From contig CAILCI010000026.1 of the NCBI GenBank assembly GCA_903832625.1, forward strand, positions 1 to 62,778: a DNA stretch of 62,778 bases, given 5' to 3'. Numbering within the stretch: the stretch's first letter is position 1; every line of letters begins with the position of its first letter. Of the stretch, positions 7,437 to 16,658 are shown one piece after another. A program made the translations under genes and the position numbers. This DNA is from an uncultured Burkholderiales bacterium (lineage in GTDB: Bacteria; Pseudomonadota; Gammaproteobacteria; Burkholderiales; Burkholderiaceae_C). Under the pieces are notes generated by a model that worked only from the letters and a program-made list of their open reading frames with translations, did no database searches and was not told the origin of the DNA.

Positions 7437-8995
7437 CAGAGCGTTTTACGTAAGGTGGTGGGCGCTATACGCAGCGCCTCACGGTATTTGGCGACGGTGC
7501 GGCGCGCGCATTCAATGCCTTGTTCGCGCAACATGTCGGAGAGCTGATTGTCGGACAACGGTTTCTTGGGATTTTCGCTGGCAACAAATTGTTTGATGAG
7601 CGCGCGCACCGCCGTGCTGGAGGCGTTGTTGCCGCTCTCGGTTTCCAGCCCCGAGCCGAAAAAGTATTTCAACTCAAAGGTGCCATAAGGCGTGCTCATG
7701 TATTTGTTGGTGGTCACGCGGCTGATGGTGGATTCGTGCAAGCCCAGCTCTTCGGCGATTTCGCGCAACACCATGGGGCGCATGGCGAGTTCGCCGTGAA
7801 TGAAGAAGTTTTTTTGCCGCTCGGCAATGGCGTTGCTGACGCGCAAGATGGTGTCAAAGCGCTGTTGAATGTTTTTGATGAACCAGCGCGCCTCTTGCAA
7901 ACGCTGCTGCAAGCCCGCATGGTTGTCGCCTTTGCCGCCGCGCAAAGCGTTGGCGTAAATGTCGTGCACGCGCAAGCGGGGCATGACGTCGGGGTTGAGC
8001 ACCACGCGAAATTTATGCGGGACAGATTTGCCCACGCGAGTGACGAGTACATCGGGCACGACCACATTGCGCTCGACTTCGACGAAGCGTCGCCCAGGCT
8101 TGGGTTCTAAGCGCGCAATCAAAGCAATGGCGGCTTTGATTTGCACATCGTTTTCGTTGATGGCAATGACCAAGCGCTTGATATCGCGTTTAGCCAGCAA
8201 TTCCAGCGGCTGTTTGCAAATCAACAACGCCACATGACGCACGGCGTCTAGGGTTTCGTTGTCTGTTTCCATCGCTTTGAGTTGCAACGTCAAGCATTCA
8301 GCCAAATTGCGTGCGCCTACGCCCACCGGTTCTAAGCTGTGCAGCAAATGCAGGGCGACTTGAAAGCGGTGTTCGAGCTCTTCGATTTGCTCTTCGTCGT
8401 CACCGCCCAAGCCTTCGGCCAAGCTGCGCAGGCTGTCTTCCAAATAACCGTCGTCGTTGAGGTTTTCGATCAGAAAGCGCAAAGCTGCACGGTCGGTTTC
8501 GCTCAAGCGCAGACGCAGGGTTTGGTGCATCAAAAAGTCGGTCAACGATTGCTGGCTGCGCGCCAGCTCTGTCGCATCGGCTTCGTCGCCGCTGTCGTTG
8601 TTTTTGCTGGCGGGCGCATCGCCTCCCCACTCGGAGTCGTCAGCGGCCATCTCCACGCTGCCGTCGCCGTCCCAGCTCTCGGCCAAACCGTCTACGGCGG
8701 GTTCAACATCGCTGGCCGAGGTGTCGACGGCAATTTCTGAACTGCTCTCAAAAGACGACAACTCGCGGCTGGGGTCGGCGTCATCAGTTTGTGTGGGCGC
8801 ATCGGCTTGGGCCAAGCCAAATTCTTCGCGTTCTGCGGCTTCTAGATCTTTTTCGAGAAAAGGGTTGTCATCGAGCATTTGCTCGATTTCTTGGTTGAGT
8901 TCAAGGGTGGACAACTGCAACAGGCGAATCGACTGCTGCAACTGGGGGGTGAGTGCCAGATGCTGTGAGACGCGGAGTGAGAGTCCTTGTTTCAT
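7436..8995 (-). CDS. rpoN: RNA polymerase sigma-54 factor
   Basis: 519 residues. Region I is glutamine-rich (LTPQLQQSIRLLQLSTLELNQ) and interacts with enhancer-binding activators. An acidic region II follows (about 50-120, many Asp/Glu/Ser), then the core-binding domain, the helix-turn-helix (LGLHESTISRVTTNKYMSTP) and the RpoN box ARRTVAKYRE near the end, which contacts the -24 promoter element. I chose the ATG at 8995, overlapping the lptB stop as TGATG; a GTG one codon upstream is possible. RpoN directs nitrogen, motility and other activator-dependent genes. Confidence 0.96.
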   Translation of the reverse strand: MKQGLSLRVSQHLALTPQLQQSIRLLQLSTLELNQEIEQMLDDNPFLEKDLEAAEREEFGLAQADAPTQTDDADPSRELSSFESSSEIAVDTSASDVEPAVDGLAESWDGDGSVEMAADDSEWGGDAPASKNNDSGDEADATELARSQQSLTDFLMHQTLRLRLSETDRAALRFLIENLNDDGYLEDSLRSLAEGLGGDDEEQIEELEHRFQVALHLLHSLEPVGVGARNLAECLTLQLKAMETDNETLDAVRHVALLICKQPLELLAKRDIKRLVIAINENDVQIKAAIALIARLEPKPGRRFVEVERNVVVPDVLVTRVGKSVPHKFRVVLNPDVMPRLRVHDIYANALRGGKGDNHAGLQQRLQEARWFIKNIQQRFDTILRVSNAIAERQKNFFIHGELAMRPMVLREIAEELGLHESTISRVTTNKYMSTPYGTFELKYFFGSGLETESGNNASSTAVRALIKQFVASENPKKPLSDNQLSDMLREQGIECARRTVAKYREALRIAPTTLRKTL

Positions 8996-9777
8996 CACAT
9001 TCGGAAGTGTTCACCGAGGTACACACGGCGCACGTCGGCATTTTCAACAATTTCAAGCGGCGTGCCTTGTGCCAGCACACGCCCCTCGCTGATGATGCAC
9101 GCATGGTCGCAAATGCCCAAGGTCTCGCGCACGTTGTGGTCGGTGATGAGCACGCCAATGCCCCGTGCTTTCAAAAACCCGATGATGCGTTGAATCTCAA
9201 TCACCGCAATCGGGTCGATGCCTGCAAAAGGTTCGTCCAGCAAAATAAAACGCGGCTGGGTGGCCAAGGCACGAGCAATCTCGACCCGACGCCGCTCGCC
9301 ACCCGACAAAGCCACTGAAGGCGAAGCACGCAGATGCTCAACACGCAACTCTTGCAGTAGCGCAGTCAGGCGTTTTTCAATTTCTTCTTCGCTCAGCGGT
9401 TCATCGTTCTCATCGCGCTGCAATTCCAAGACCGCTCGGATGTTGTCTTGCACATTGAGTTTGCGGAAAATCGAGGCTTCTTGTGGCAAATAGCTCAGTC
9501 CCAAACGCGAGCGACGGTGAATCGGCAAATGCGTGACGGGCTGGCCATCAATCGTGATGCTGCCTGCATCGGCGCGCACCAAGCCCACAATCATGTAAAA
9601 CGAGGTGGTTTTGCCCGCTCCATTGGGGCCGAGCAAACCCACCACTTCACCTTTTTGCACCGAGATCGAGACGTCGTGAACGACCGTGCGACTGCCATAT
9701 GATTTTTTCAAATGGCTCGCCTCCAAGCGGCTCACGCTTGTGTCGTGTCGAGTGGATTCGGGCAGGGTGGCGATCAC
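8995..9777 (-). CDS. lptB: LPS export ABC transporter ATP-binding protein LptB
   Basis: 260-residue ATPase that powers extraction of lipopolysaccharide from the inner membrane with LptFG. Walker [10 protein letters not shown] near residue 50, Q-loop YLPQEASIF, signature [16 protein letters not shown], Walker [14 protein letters not shown] and switch His in ITDHNVRE are all present. The start appears to be GTG at 9777, overlapping the lptA stop (GTGA). The N-terminus is about 20 residues longer than E. coli LptB. lptFG are not in the window. Confidence 0.95.
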   Translation of the reverse strand: MIATLPESTRHDTSVSRLEASHLKKSYGSRTVVHDVSISVQKGEVVGLLGPNGAGKTTSFYMIVGLVRADAGSITIDGQPVTHLPIHRRSRLGLSYLPQEASIFRKLNVQDNIRAVLELQRDENDEPLSEEEIEKRLTALLQELRVEHLRASPSVALSGGERRRVEIARALATQPRFILLDEPFAGIDPIAVIEIQRIIGFLKARGIGVLITDHNVRETLGICDHACIISEGRVLAQGTPLEIVENADVRRVYLGEHFRM

Positions 9778-10346
9778 TTTTTGTCTGAGCTTGGGTTGTT
9801 GGTGTTGCGCGGCACCAAAGTGGCACGCACGCGGCCATTGGCGGTTTTGGTGTCGTTTTTGCCATCCGCAGCAGGCTGGCCGTCGATGCTGAAAATATCG
9901 GTGAGGTTGTTGTAGACGATGCGTTTGCCGTTCATCTGATCGCCCAGCGTTGCGCCGCGATAGCGCCTGACTTCGGCTTGGTCTATGAGAGTGACGCGGT
10001 CTTCGCGGCCATCGTACTCAATGCGCATGGCCTCGCCTTCCATGAACTCTTGCAAGGCTTCACGTTTTTGACGATAAAAAGCGCGCTTGTTGCCATCGGC
10101 AAACACCACGCCAAATTGATAACCATCTGGGTCTTCTTTGACTTCGATGCGCGAGCCGCGCAACACCAAGGTGCCTTTGGTCAACACGGCACGTCCGCTG
10201 AAAACACTGATTTGCTGGAGATCGTCATGCACCAAGTTGTCAGCCTCGATGTTCATGGGCTTGTCGCGGTCGGCTTTTTCGGCCAAAGCTGCATAGGGCA
10301 GGCAGGCCAACAAACAAACAAGGGACAAAGAGGCAAAATATTTCAA
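9774..10346 (-). CDS. lptA: LPS transport periplasmic protein LptA
   Basis: 190 residues with a clear Sec signal peptide ([22 protein letters not shown], cleavage near residue 22) and the OstA/LptA beta-jellyroll: [65 protein letters not shown]. LptA bridges LptC and LptD in the periplasm. It usually follows kdsC and lptC; here dsbA lies upstream and no lptC-like frame is visible in the 86-base gap. The tail (about 155-190) is polar and probably disordered. Confidence 0.93.
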   Translation of the reverse strand: MKYFASLSLVCLLACLPYAALAEKADRDKPMNIEADNLVHDDLQQISVFSGRAVLTKGTLVLRGSRIEVKEDPDGYQFGVVFADGNKRAFYRQKREALQEFMEGEAMRIEYDGREDRVTLIDQAEVRRYRGATLGDQMNGKRIVYNNLTDIFSIDGQPAADGKNDTKTANGRVRATLVPRNTNNPSSDKK

Positions 10347-10432
10347 GGCACGAATATTGCTGTGGGAATGATGAGTGGCATTCTAACCACCCCAAACAGC
10401 ACTGCCCCAAGTCGGTTCGTAAAGCTAGGCGC

Positions 10433-11125
10433 TTAACGACCTTTGCGCACTTCGTTGATCAAATAGTCGGTGACTTGCAGCACCCGCTCCATATTGCCCG
10501 CCAAGCCGCCGTCGCTATAGAAACGCCCGGCAATGCCCAAAGCTGGCACGCCCTGCACTTTGAACTGCTCCTGCAATTGGTATGCACGTTTGGCCTTGGC
10601 AGCAACGCCAAAACTGTTGAAGGTATCAGCAAACTTTTGGGCTGGAATGCCATTGGTCTGCGCCCAAGCTGACAACTCCTCAAACGAGTTGAGTTTTTGA
10701 TGCTCCATGTGAATGGCGTTGAACATTTTGACGTGCAGCTTGTCGATCAAGTTCAAGGCTTCCAAGACATAGTACATGCGCTGCTGCGGCTCAAAATCGT
10801 CGCGAAAGCGCACCGGCACACGCTTGACCACCACATCTTTAGGCACAGCCTTGACCCAGGCCTCAAACGCGGGTTCAAAGGCGTTGCAATGGGGGCAGTT
10901 GTACCAAAAGAATTCGATCACTTCGACCTTGCCCGTACCCACTTCGGTGGGAATGCGCTTGTCCAAGGAGAGGTAATCGGTGCCCTCGACGGGCGGTTTG
11001 GGGGCAGGCGCAGCAGCAGGCGCTTGAGCCGTTTTGGCAGCAGCTTTGGTTTGCGCGTTGGCCAACAAAGGCAGGTGGAGTGCGGTCAAGCCGGCGGCGG
11101 CCAGAGAAAAATCACGACGTTTCAT
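10433..11125 (-). CDS. dsbA: thiol:disulfide interchange protein DsbA
   Basis: 230-residue periplasmic oxidoreductase that introduces disulfide bonds. The thioredoxin active site is FWYNCPHCNAFEP (CPHC) near residues 74-86, and the cis-proline loop reads GVPALGIAGRF. The leader MKRRDFSLAAAGLTAL contains a twin-arginine-like pattern (RRDFSL) rather than a plain Sec leader. An Ala/Pro-rich linker (residues 25-50) precedes the fold. It follows the SPOR protein gene by 37 bases in the same orientation, matching the common argS-SPOR-dsbA order of betaproteobacteria. Confidence 0.93.
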   Translation of the reverse strand: MKRRDFSLAAAGLTALHLPLLANAQTKAAAKTAQAPAAAPAPKPPVEGTDYLSLDKRIPTEVGTGKVEVIEFFWYNCPHCNAFEPAFEAWVKAVPKDVVVKRVPVRFRDDFEPQQRMYYVLEALNLIDKLHVKMFNAIHMEHQKLNSFEELSAWAQTNGIPAQKFADTFNSFGVAAKAKRAYQLQEQFKVQGVPALGIAGRFYSDGGLAGNMERVLQVTDYLINEVRKGR

Positions 11126-11162
11126 GTCTATTACCTCAATTCAAAAATATTCTATGAACAGC

Positions 11163-11795
11163 TCAGCGTTGCACGCGCACCATGGCGGAGTCCACATGCG
11201 CTTCGTCGAGTTTGCCGCGCACGCGCTCGGCTTCGGCTTTGTCGTAGATGGGGCCTACTCGCACACGGTAAACCGTGCGTCCGCCTTGATCGCGTTCGCT
11301 GATTTTGGCGTCAAGTCCCATCAGGCCGAGCTTGGCGCGTTGGGTTTCGGCCTCTTCGGTGCTGCGGTATGCGCCGGCTTGCACGAAGTAGAAAAAGGCG
11401 TCGGCCTTGGTCTCTGCGCTGGCGGCGAGTTTGGGCTCGGGCGCCTTGTTTTCTGCGGTCTTGGCTTTGGCTAAGTCGCCAATCGGATCGGCGCTTTTGG
11501 GGTCGATGTTGGCGGCCTTGTCGGGTTTGGTTTCTGGTTTGCTTTGCGCTGGTGACTCAGGCTTGGCGTCGGCGTCAGCTTTGCCCCCTTTTTTGCCATA
11601 CAGCGGGGCGTTGGGGTCCCAATCTTTGTTTTTCTGTTCTTCGGCTGCGTCTTGATCCGCACCGCGGTTGGCGGCTTTGTTCATAAAAGGAATAGGCACT
11701 TTGGTGATGTAGACCGCCACGCCCAAAGCCACGGCCAAGCCCACCACCAGACCGATGACAAAGCCCACCAGCGTACCGCCACGTTGCTGATTCAT
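11163..11795 (-). CDS. SPOR-domain membrane protein (FtsN-like)
   Basis: 210 residues. Cytoplasmic start MNQQRGGTLV, one transmembrane helix (about 8-30, GFVIGLVVGLAVALGVAVYI), a long Lys/Ala/Pro-rich periplasmic linker (residues 40-130), and a C-terminal SPOR domain: FFYFVQAGAYRSTEEAETQRA, then YRVRVGPIYDKAEAE. SPOR domains bind denuded glycan strands at the septum, so a division role like FtsN is likely. I chose the ATG at 11795 because the open frame continues upstream antisense-like inside argS without membrane-protein character. It sits 23 bases after argS. Confidence 0.88.
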   Translation of the reverse strand: MNQQRGGTLVGFVIGLVVGLAVALGVAVYITKVPIPFMNKAANRGADQDAAEEQKNKDWDPNAPLYGKKGGKADADAKPESPAQSKPETKPDKAANIDPKSADPIGDLAKAKTAENKAPEPKLAASAETKADAFFYFVQAGAYRSTEEAETQRAKLGLMGLDAKISERDQGGRTVYRVRVGPIYDKAEAERVRGKLDEAHVDSAMVRVQR

Positions 11796-11818
11796 GATTG
11801 ATTCACTCCGAAATTTGT

Positions 11819-13585
11819 TCACATGCTGGTGGGCGCGGACACGCCCAACACAGCCAATCCATTGTGCAACACCTGCGCGGTCGCGGCCACGAGCGCCAGC
11901 CGTGCTTGTTTGATGGCTTCGTCGTCCACCAAAATGCGCTCGGCATCGTAGTAGCTGTGGTAGCTGGCCGCGAGTTCGCGCAAATAAAACGTCACATCGT
12001 GCGGCGCAAAGTCTTGCGCAGCGGCGCTGAGCATGGCGGGGTATTTGGAGAGTTGCAGCATCAGGGCTTGCGCGGCGGGGCTGTCCAGCGGGGACAAATC
12101 GACCGTTTGCAACTGAGCAGCAATGCCCGCCAAATGTTGCTGCAATGCAGCTCGGCCAGACTGCTTGAGCGCGTCCAATGCCGCGTCCGAATGGCCTGCG
12201 GCTTTGAGTAAGACTGAGCAAATCCGCGCATGGGCGTATTGCACGTAATAGACCGGGTTGTCGTTGTTCTTTTGCACCGCCAAATCGACGTCGAAGGTGT
12301 ATTCGGTGTCGGGCTTGCGGCTGAGCAAAAAGAAGCGCACCGCGTCTTTGCTGGTCCACTCAATCAGGTCGCGCAGCGTGACGTAGCTGCCTGCGCGTTT
12401 GGAGATTTTCACCTCCTCGCCACCGCGCACCACGCGCACCATGGTGTGCAACACATAGTCGGGATAGCCTTGCGGAATGCCCACATGGGCCGCCTGCAAG
12501 CCTGCGCGCACACGGGCAATCGTGCCGTGGTGGTCGGTGCCTTGAATGTTCACCACCTTGCCAAAGCCGCGCTCCCATTTGGTGATGTGATAGGCCACAT
12601 CGGGCACAAAATAGGTGAATGTGCCGTCGGTTTTGCGCATCACGCGGTCTTTGTCGTCGCCGTAATCGGTGGATTTGAGCCACAAGGCGCCGTCTTGTTC
12701 GTAGGTTTTACCCGCCGCCTGCAAGCGGCTCACAGCGTCGGCCACTTTGCCGCTGCTGTAGAGGCTGCTCTCCAAGTAATAGTTGTCGAACTTGACGTCA
12801 AAGGCCTTCAAGTCCAAGTCTTGTTCGTGGCGCAAATAGGCCACGGCAAATTGGCGAATGCTGTCCAAATCGTTCACATCGCCGCTGGCCGTGAATTGGC
12901 GGTCGTCGGCATGAACTGTTTTTTTGGCCAAAAAATCGTTGGCAATATCTTGGATGTAGTCGCCGTTGTAGAAGGCTTTGCTGGCTGGGTTGTCGGGATC
13001 GGTCGGCCAGCAGTCGTCGCCGGGTTTGAAGCCTTTGGCGCGCAGCTGGGTGCTGTTGGCCAAGGTGTTGATTTGCACGCCCGCGTCGTTGTAATAAAAC
13101 TCGCGGTACACGTCTTGGCCTTGACTGGCGAGCAAGTTGCAAATCGCGTCGCCCAGCGCGGCTTGGCGGCCATGACCGACGTGCAAAGGCCCTGTGGGAT
13201 TGGCCGAGACAAATTCGACCAAGACTTTATGCCCTGTGCTGGGCTGAAAACCAAACTGTTCTTTGGCTGACAACACCTCACGCACGATTTGCTGTTTGGC
13301 CGCAGGCTTTAAGCGGATATTGATGAAGCCCGGTCCAGCAATATCAATGTCTTGCACCCATTGTTGGTAAGCGGGCGCGGCCAGCAAGGCCTCGCGCAAT
13401 TGCTCGCCCAACTGACGCGGGTTGAGTTTGAGCGGTTTGGCCAACTGCATGGCCGCTGTGATGGCGAAGTCGCCGTGCGCTGCCACCTTGGGCGACTCAA
13501 ACGCGGCCTTGTCGCCCGCGCCGGGAGAAAGCGTGTCCAGAGCTTGGCTGAGTGCAGCCAGCAATTCTTGTTTAACTTGAAGCAT
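11819..13585 (-). CDS. argS: arginyl-tRNA synthetase
   Basis: 588-residue class I aminoacyl-tRNA synthetase. The N-terminal Add1 domain precedes the HIGH-type motif in [19 protein letters not shown] (about residue 130). The KMSKS equivalent is KISKRAG near 405, and the DALR anticodon-binding domain carries the C-terminus ([18 protein letters not shown]). A complete catalytic core and normal length support a functional enzyme. It is divergent from the GT2 gene; the gap of 114 bases should contain promoters for both but I cannot place them confidently. Confidence 0.97.
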   Translation of the reverse strand: MLQVKQELLAALSQALDTLSPGAGDKAAFESPKVAAHGDFAITAAMQLAKPLKLNPRQLGEQLREALLAAPAYQQWVQDIDIAGPGFINIRLKPAAKQQIVREVLSAKEQFGFQPSTGHKVLVEFVSANPTGPLHVGHGRQAALGDAICNLLASQGQDVYREFYYNDAGVQINTLANSTQLRAKGFKPGDDCWPTDPDNPASKAFYNGDYIQDIANDFLAKKTVHADDRQFTASGDVNDLDSIRQFAVAYLRHEQDLDLKAFDVKFDNYYLESSLYSSGKVADAVSRLQAAGKTYEQDGALWLKSTDYGDDKDRVMRKTDGTFTYFVPDVAYHITKWERGFGKVVNIQGTDHHGTIARVRAGLQAAHVGIPQGYPDYVLHTMVRVVRGGEEVKISKRAGSYVTLRDLIEWTSKDAVRFFLLSRKPDTEYTFDVDLAVQKNNDNPVYYVQYAHARICSVLLKAAGHSDAALDALKQSGRAALQQHLAGIAAQLQTVDLSPLDSPAAQALMLQLSKYPAMLSAAAQDFAPHDVTFYLRELAASYHSYYDAERILVDDEAIKQARLALVAATAQVLHNGLAVLGVSAPTSM

Positions 13586-13699
13586 CCCCTGATTTTACGG
13601 GGCAGAGGTCGCTGCTGGCGTGACGCCATTTCGTGAGGGCAATCATTCGGACATGCACAGTTTTGGGTGCTTTGATATTTTTTGGCATGATCTACCCCT

Positions 13700-14740
13700 A
13701 TGCACGCCCTTGAAGCCCCCACACCCGCCGACCGTTTTCAATACACACCCACGCTGTCGTGCGTCATGCCCGCATACAACGAGGGCAAAAATTTGGCTCA
13801 TTTGGTGCCGCAGGTGCTGCACAGTTTGCAGGCCTTGGGCTCTCAAGTCGAGATCGTGTTGATCAACGACGGCAGCCGTGACGACACGGCGCACGTCATC
13901 CAAGCCCTGTGCCAAGCGCACCGTGAGGTGGTGGGCATCAATTTGTCGCGCAACTTTGGCAAAGAAGCCGCCTTGACCGCGGGCCTCGAAGCCGCGCGCG
14001 GCGAAGTGGTGGTGCTGATGGATTCGGACGGCCAGCACCCCGTCGGCTTGGTCGCCGATATGCTCAAACTCTGGCGCGAAGGCTTTGACGTGGTGTATGC
14101 GATTCGGCGCAGCCGTGACGATCAGTCGCTGCTTCAAGCGGGCTTGACGGGCTTGTTTTACAAGCTCATCAACTTGGGCAATCGGGTGGAAATTCCAGCA
14201 CACGCGGGCGACTTTCGGTTGATGGACCGTCGCGTGGTGGAGGCGCTCAAGGCCATGCCCGAGCGCAACCGTTTCATGAAAGGCTTGTACGCCTGGGTGG
14301 GTTTTTCCAGCACGGCCATCGATTACGAGCCTTTGCCCCGTGCTGCAGGCGAGAGCAGTTTTGGGCTGCGCGGCTCATTTGCTTTGGCTTTCACGGGCAT
14401 GTTGGCTTTCTCCATCGCACCATTGCGGGCGCTCACACTGTGCGGCTTGCTGCTGGCCACTTTGGCGATGGGCTACGGCAGTTGGGTGATTGCGGATTAT
14501 TTTATTTACGGCATCAATGTGCCGGGCTATGCCACCTTGGTGGTGAGCATGATGTTTTTCAGCGGCATTCAACTCATCTCGATTGGCATCTTGGCCGAAT
14601 ACGTGGGGCGGATTTACGAAGAGGTCAAACGCCGACCCAATTACTTAATCAGTCAACGCTGGGGCGCGGGCTTGGCATTGACGCCACCCAAAACCACTCC
14701 CATCGAAGCGGACCACAGCCATGATGACCCAGCGGTTTAA
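13700..14740 (+). CDS. family 2 glycosyltransferase, undecaprenyl-phosphate sugar transferase type
   Basis: 346 residues. Catalytic GT-A domain: LSCVMPAYNEGKNL, EIVLINDGSRDDT (nucleotide-binding Asp), NFGKEAALTAGL and VVLMDSDGQHP (DxD). The membrane end has two helices (about 255-310) and the C-terminal EYVGRIYEEVKRRPNY block found in ArnC/DpmS/GtrB-like enzymes. Such enzymes load a sugar from a nucleotide donor onto undecaprenyl phosphate at the cytoplasmic face. gtrA starts 20 bases before this gene ends. The neighbouring GT39 and YdjC-type deacetylase suggest a lipid A decoration pathway like Bordetella lgm. The sugar is not readable from sequence. Confidence 0.88.
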   Translation: MHALEAPTPADRFQYTPTLSCVMPAYNEGKNLAHLVPQVLHSLQALGSQVEIVLINDGSRDDTAHVIQALCQAHREVVGINLSRNFGKEAALTAGLEAARGEVVVLMDSDGQHPVGLVADMLKLWREGFDVVYAIRRSRDDQSLLQAGLTGLFYKLINLGNRVEIPAHAGDFRLMDRRVVEALKAMPERNRFMKGLYAWVGFSSTAIDYEPLPRAAGESSFGLRGSFALAFTGMLAFSIAPLRALTLCGLLLATLAMGYGSWVIADYFIYGINVPGYATLVVSMMFFSGIQLISIGILAEYVGRIYEEVKRRPNYLISQRWGAGLALTPPKTTPIEADHSHDDPAV

Positions 14741-15116
14741 CAAAATGCGCACTGGTTTTTGGTTCTTGGTGGTCGGCACCAGCGCGGCGGTGACGCACTT
14801 GGCCGTCTTCACCTGGGTATCGCCCTATGTTTTGCCTGAGTTGGCCAATGTGGCGGGTTTTTGCGTGGCATTTTCAGTCAGCTTTGCTGGGCATCGCCGA
14901 CTGAGTTTTCAAGATGCCGGCACATCCCTGATGCAAAGCTTGTTGCGCTTTGGCGTGACCTCATTGGCTGGCTTTGCAGCCAACGAGTTGATGTTCGTTG
15001 CCTTGTTTCGCGGGCTGGGTTTGCCCTCGCTGTTAGCGCTGGTTTTCGCTTTGGTTTTTGCAGCGGCGCAAACGTTCATTCTGAGCCGATACTGGGCTTT
15101 TCGTCGCAGCCACTGA
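14721..15116 (+). CDS. GtrA family membrane protein (putative lipid-linked sugar flippase)
   Basis: 131 residues with four predicted transmembrane helices: FWFLVVGTSAAVTHLAVF, VAGFCVAFSVSF (then GHRRLSF), LLRFGVTSLAGFAANELMFVALF, and SLLALVFALVFAAAQTF ending SRYWAFRR. The GHRRLSFQ and RYWAF landmarks are typical of GtrA. GtrA proteins are thought to move undecaprenyl-phosphate sugars to the periplasmic face. The ATG at 14721 lies inside the GT2 gene, so the two are coupled. Its last 84 bases overlap, on the opposite strand, the end of the GT39 gene. Confidence 0.88.
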   Translation: MMTQRFNKMRTGFWFLVVGTSAAVTHLAVFTWVSPYVLPELANVAGFCVAFSVSFAGHRRLSFQDAGTSLMQSLLRFGVTSLAGFAANELMFVALFRGLGLPSLLALVFALVFAAAQTFILSRYWAFRRSH

Positions 15117-16649
15117 GGGGCGATAGAGCACCCACGCAGCGGTTTCAAAGGCCACATCAAAACCCTCGTGCGCGCCCTTGCTGTAAGCCCCCACAGCTTT
15201 GGGGGCGAGCAGCCATGCGTTGGGGTCAGCTTTCAAGGCCTCTAGGCGGCTCAGGGGTTGTAGTGCAAGATGGCCGGGTTGGGGGTCGAAGTCTGCGCCT
15301 TCAAACAACTCGCGCCGCCAATCGTCGGCGGCCACTTTGCGTTCATGCGCCCAATCTTGAATGACTTCGAGGGTTTGGTTGCGTTTCGCATAAAAGGGCA
15401 AGTCGTAGGGATAGTCGTCGATCACCGCCAAAGGCTCGTTGGGTTCAATGGCGCAAGCCACCACATCGGCCATCTGGCCGATGCCACGCTCTTGGGTAAA
15501 TTGCCCCGCTTTGTGATTGAGCACCACGGCCAGCAGCGATGCGCCGGCCACCAACACCGTGAACAAAATTTGAGCCCAGCGCTTGTGCGCCCAATGACGC
15601 TGCCACCACGTCGCGGCCAAATAGGCCAAGGCGGGCATGACGGGCAAGGCATAGCCAATGATTTTGGAGCTAGGAATGGAGAAAAAGCCCAGCACGGCCA
15701 CCAACCAAATCCAGCACAAGGCAATGACGGGGTCGACAGCGTTTTGGTTGCTGTGCAACGCGCTGCGCTTGATCCAGCGCGTCCACGCCCCTTCCACGCC
15801 TTGCGCCAGCACCACGAACACCCACGGAAACATCAACAGCGCAATGGCGGCCAAATAAAACCACCACGGCTGCGCGTTGTTGAATTCGGTTTGGGTGTAG
15901 CGGGCAAATTGTTGTGTGCCAAACATGTAGTTCAACATGCCCGGATAGGCACGTTCGGCCAGCACAAACCAGGGCACAGAAATCGCCACAAACAGACTCA
16001 CGCCGCTGACCCACGGCAGCGCGAGAATTTTTTTCCACTGCGCGGTGTAGGCAATCCAAATCAGCAGCACCAAGCCCGGCAAAGCCAGACCAATCAAGCC
16101 TTTGCTGAGCACGCCCAAAGCGCTGGCCACAAAGCCCGCTCGCGCCCAGCCTGCGTGAACGCTTGCGCCAGACACCTCACCCGAATGCAAAAAAGCACGC
16201 GCAAAACACCAAATCGTCACGCCTATCCAAGTCGCCACCATCATGTCGTGGTTCACGTATTGCCCGGCGACCAAAAACGCCATGCTGCTGCCCAACATCC
16301 AAGTGGCGCGGCGTGCGACTTCTGCGCCAGCGAAGAACTTGGCGCAGTTGTAGAGCACCGCCCACATCACCCAAGCTTGCAACACCACCACGCAACGCGC
16401 CGCCCACGGCGAGACGCCCAATATGCTCAAGCTCAGGGCTTCGAGCCAATACAAGAGCGGGGGCTTGTGGAAAAAGGCAATGCCGTCAATGCGCGGCGTG
16501 ATCCAGTCGCCGCTCACCAGCATCCAGCGGCCAATTTCGGCGTAGCGTCCTTCGTCGGGAATGGACAGCGGACGCCACACCGCCAGCACCAGCAACAACA
16601 GCGGCAACAGCCACAAACTCCAGCGCTGAATGCGCGTGTTTTCTAACAT
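15033..16649 (-). CDS. family 39 (ArnT-like) lipid-linked sugar transferase
   Basis: 538-residue polytopic membrane protein. N-terminal signature LSIPDEGRYAEIGRWML (catalytic-loop acidic DEGRY) and GIAFFHKPPLLYWLEAL are hallmarks of ArnT/PMT-type GT39 enzymes; about 11-12 hydrophobic segments follow, then a soluble C-terminal domain (about 390-510). These enzymes move a sugar from undecaprenyl phosphate to an acceptor such as lipid A in the periplasm. The last 28 residues (SPVSAQNERLRRCKNQSEN) are polar and overlap gtrA on the other strand, so the tail may be a recent extension. The YdjC deacetylase gene lies 9 bases upstream. Confidence 0.88.
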   Translation of the reverse strand: MLENTRIQRWSLWLLPLLLLVLAVWRPLSIPDEGRYAEIGRWMLVSGDWITPRIDGIAFFHKPPLLYWLEALSLSILGVSPWAARCVVVLQAWVMWAVLYNCAKFFAGAEVARRATWMLGSSMAFLVAGQYVNHDMMVATWIGVTIWCFARAFLHSGEVSGASVHAGWARAGFVASALGVLSKGLIGLALPGLVLLIWIAYTAQWKKILALPWVSGVSLFVAISVPWFVLAERAYPGMLNYMFGTQQFARYTQTEFNNAQPWWFYLAAIALLMFPWVFVVLAQGVEGAWTRWIKRSALHSNQNAVDPVIALCWIWLVAVLGFFSIPSSKIIGYALPVMPALAYLAATWWQRHWAHKRWAQILFTVLVAGASLLAVVLNHKAGQFTQERGIGQMADVVACAIEPNEPLAVIDDYPYDLPFYAKRNQTLEVIQDWAHERKVAADDWRRELFEGADFDPQPGHLALQPLSRLEALKADPNAWLLAPKAVGAYSKGAHEGFDVAFETAAWVLYRPSVAATKSPVSAQNERLRRCKNQSENQR

Positions 16650-16658
16650 GGTCTTCTC

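Noticed and set aside
15270..16646. A plus-strand open frame of about 458 codons opposite GT39
   Set aside because: Rich in His, Gln and Arg, as typical of antisense frames of a membrane protein gene; no recognisable domain.
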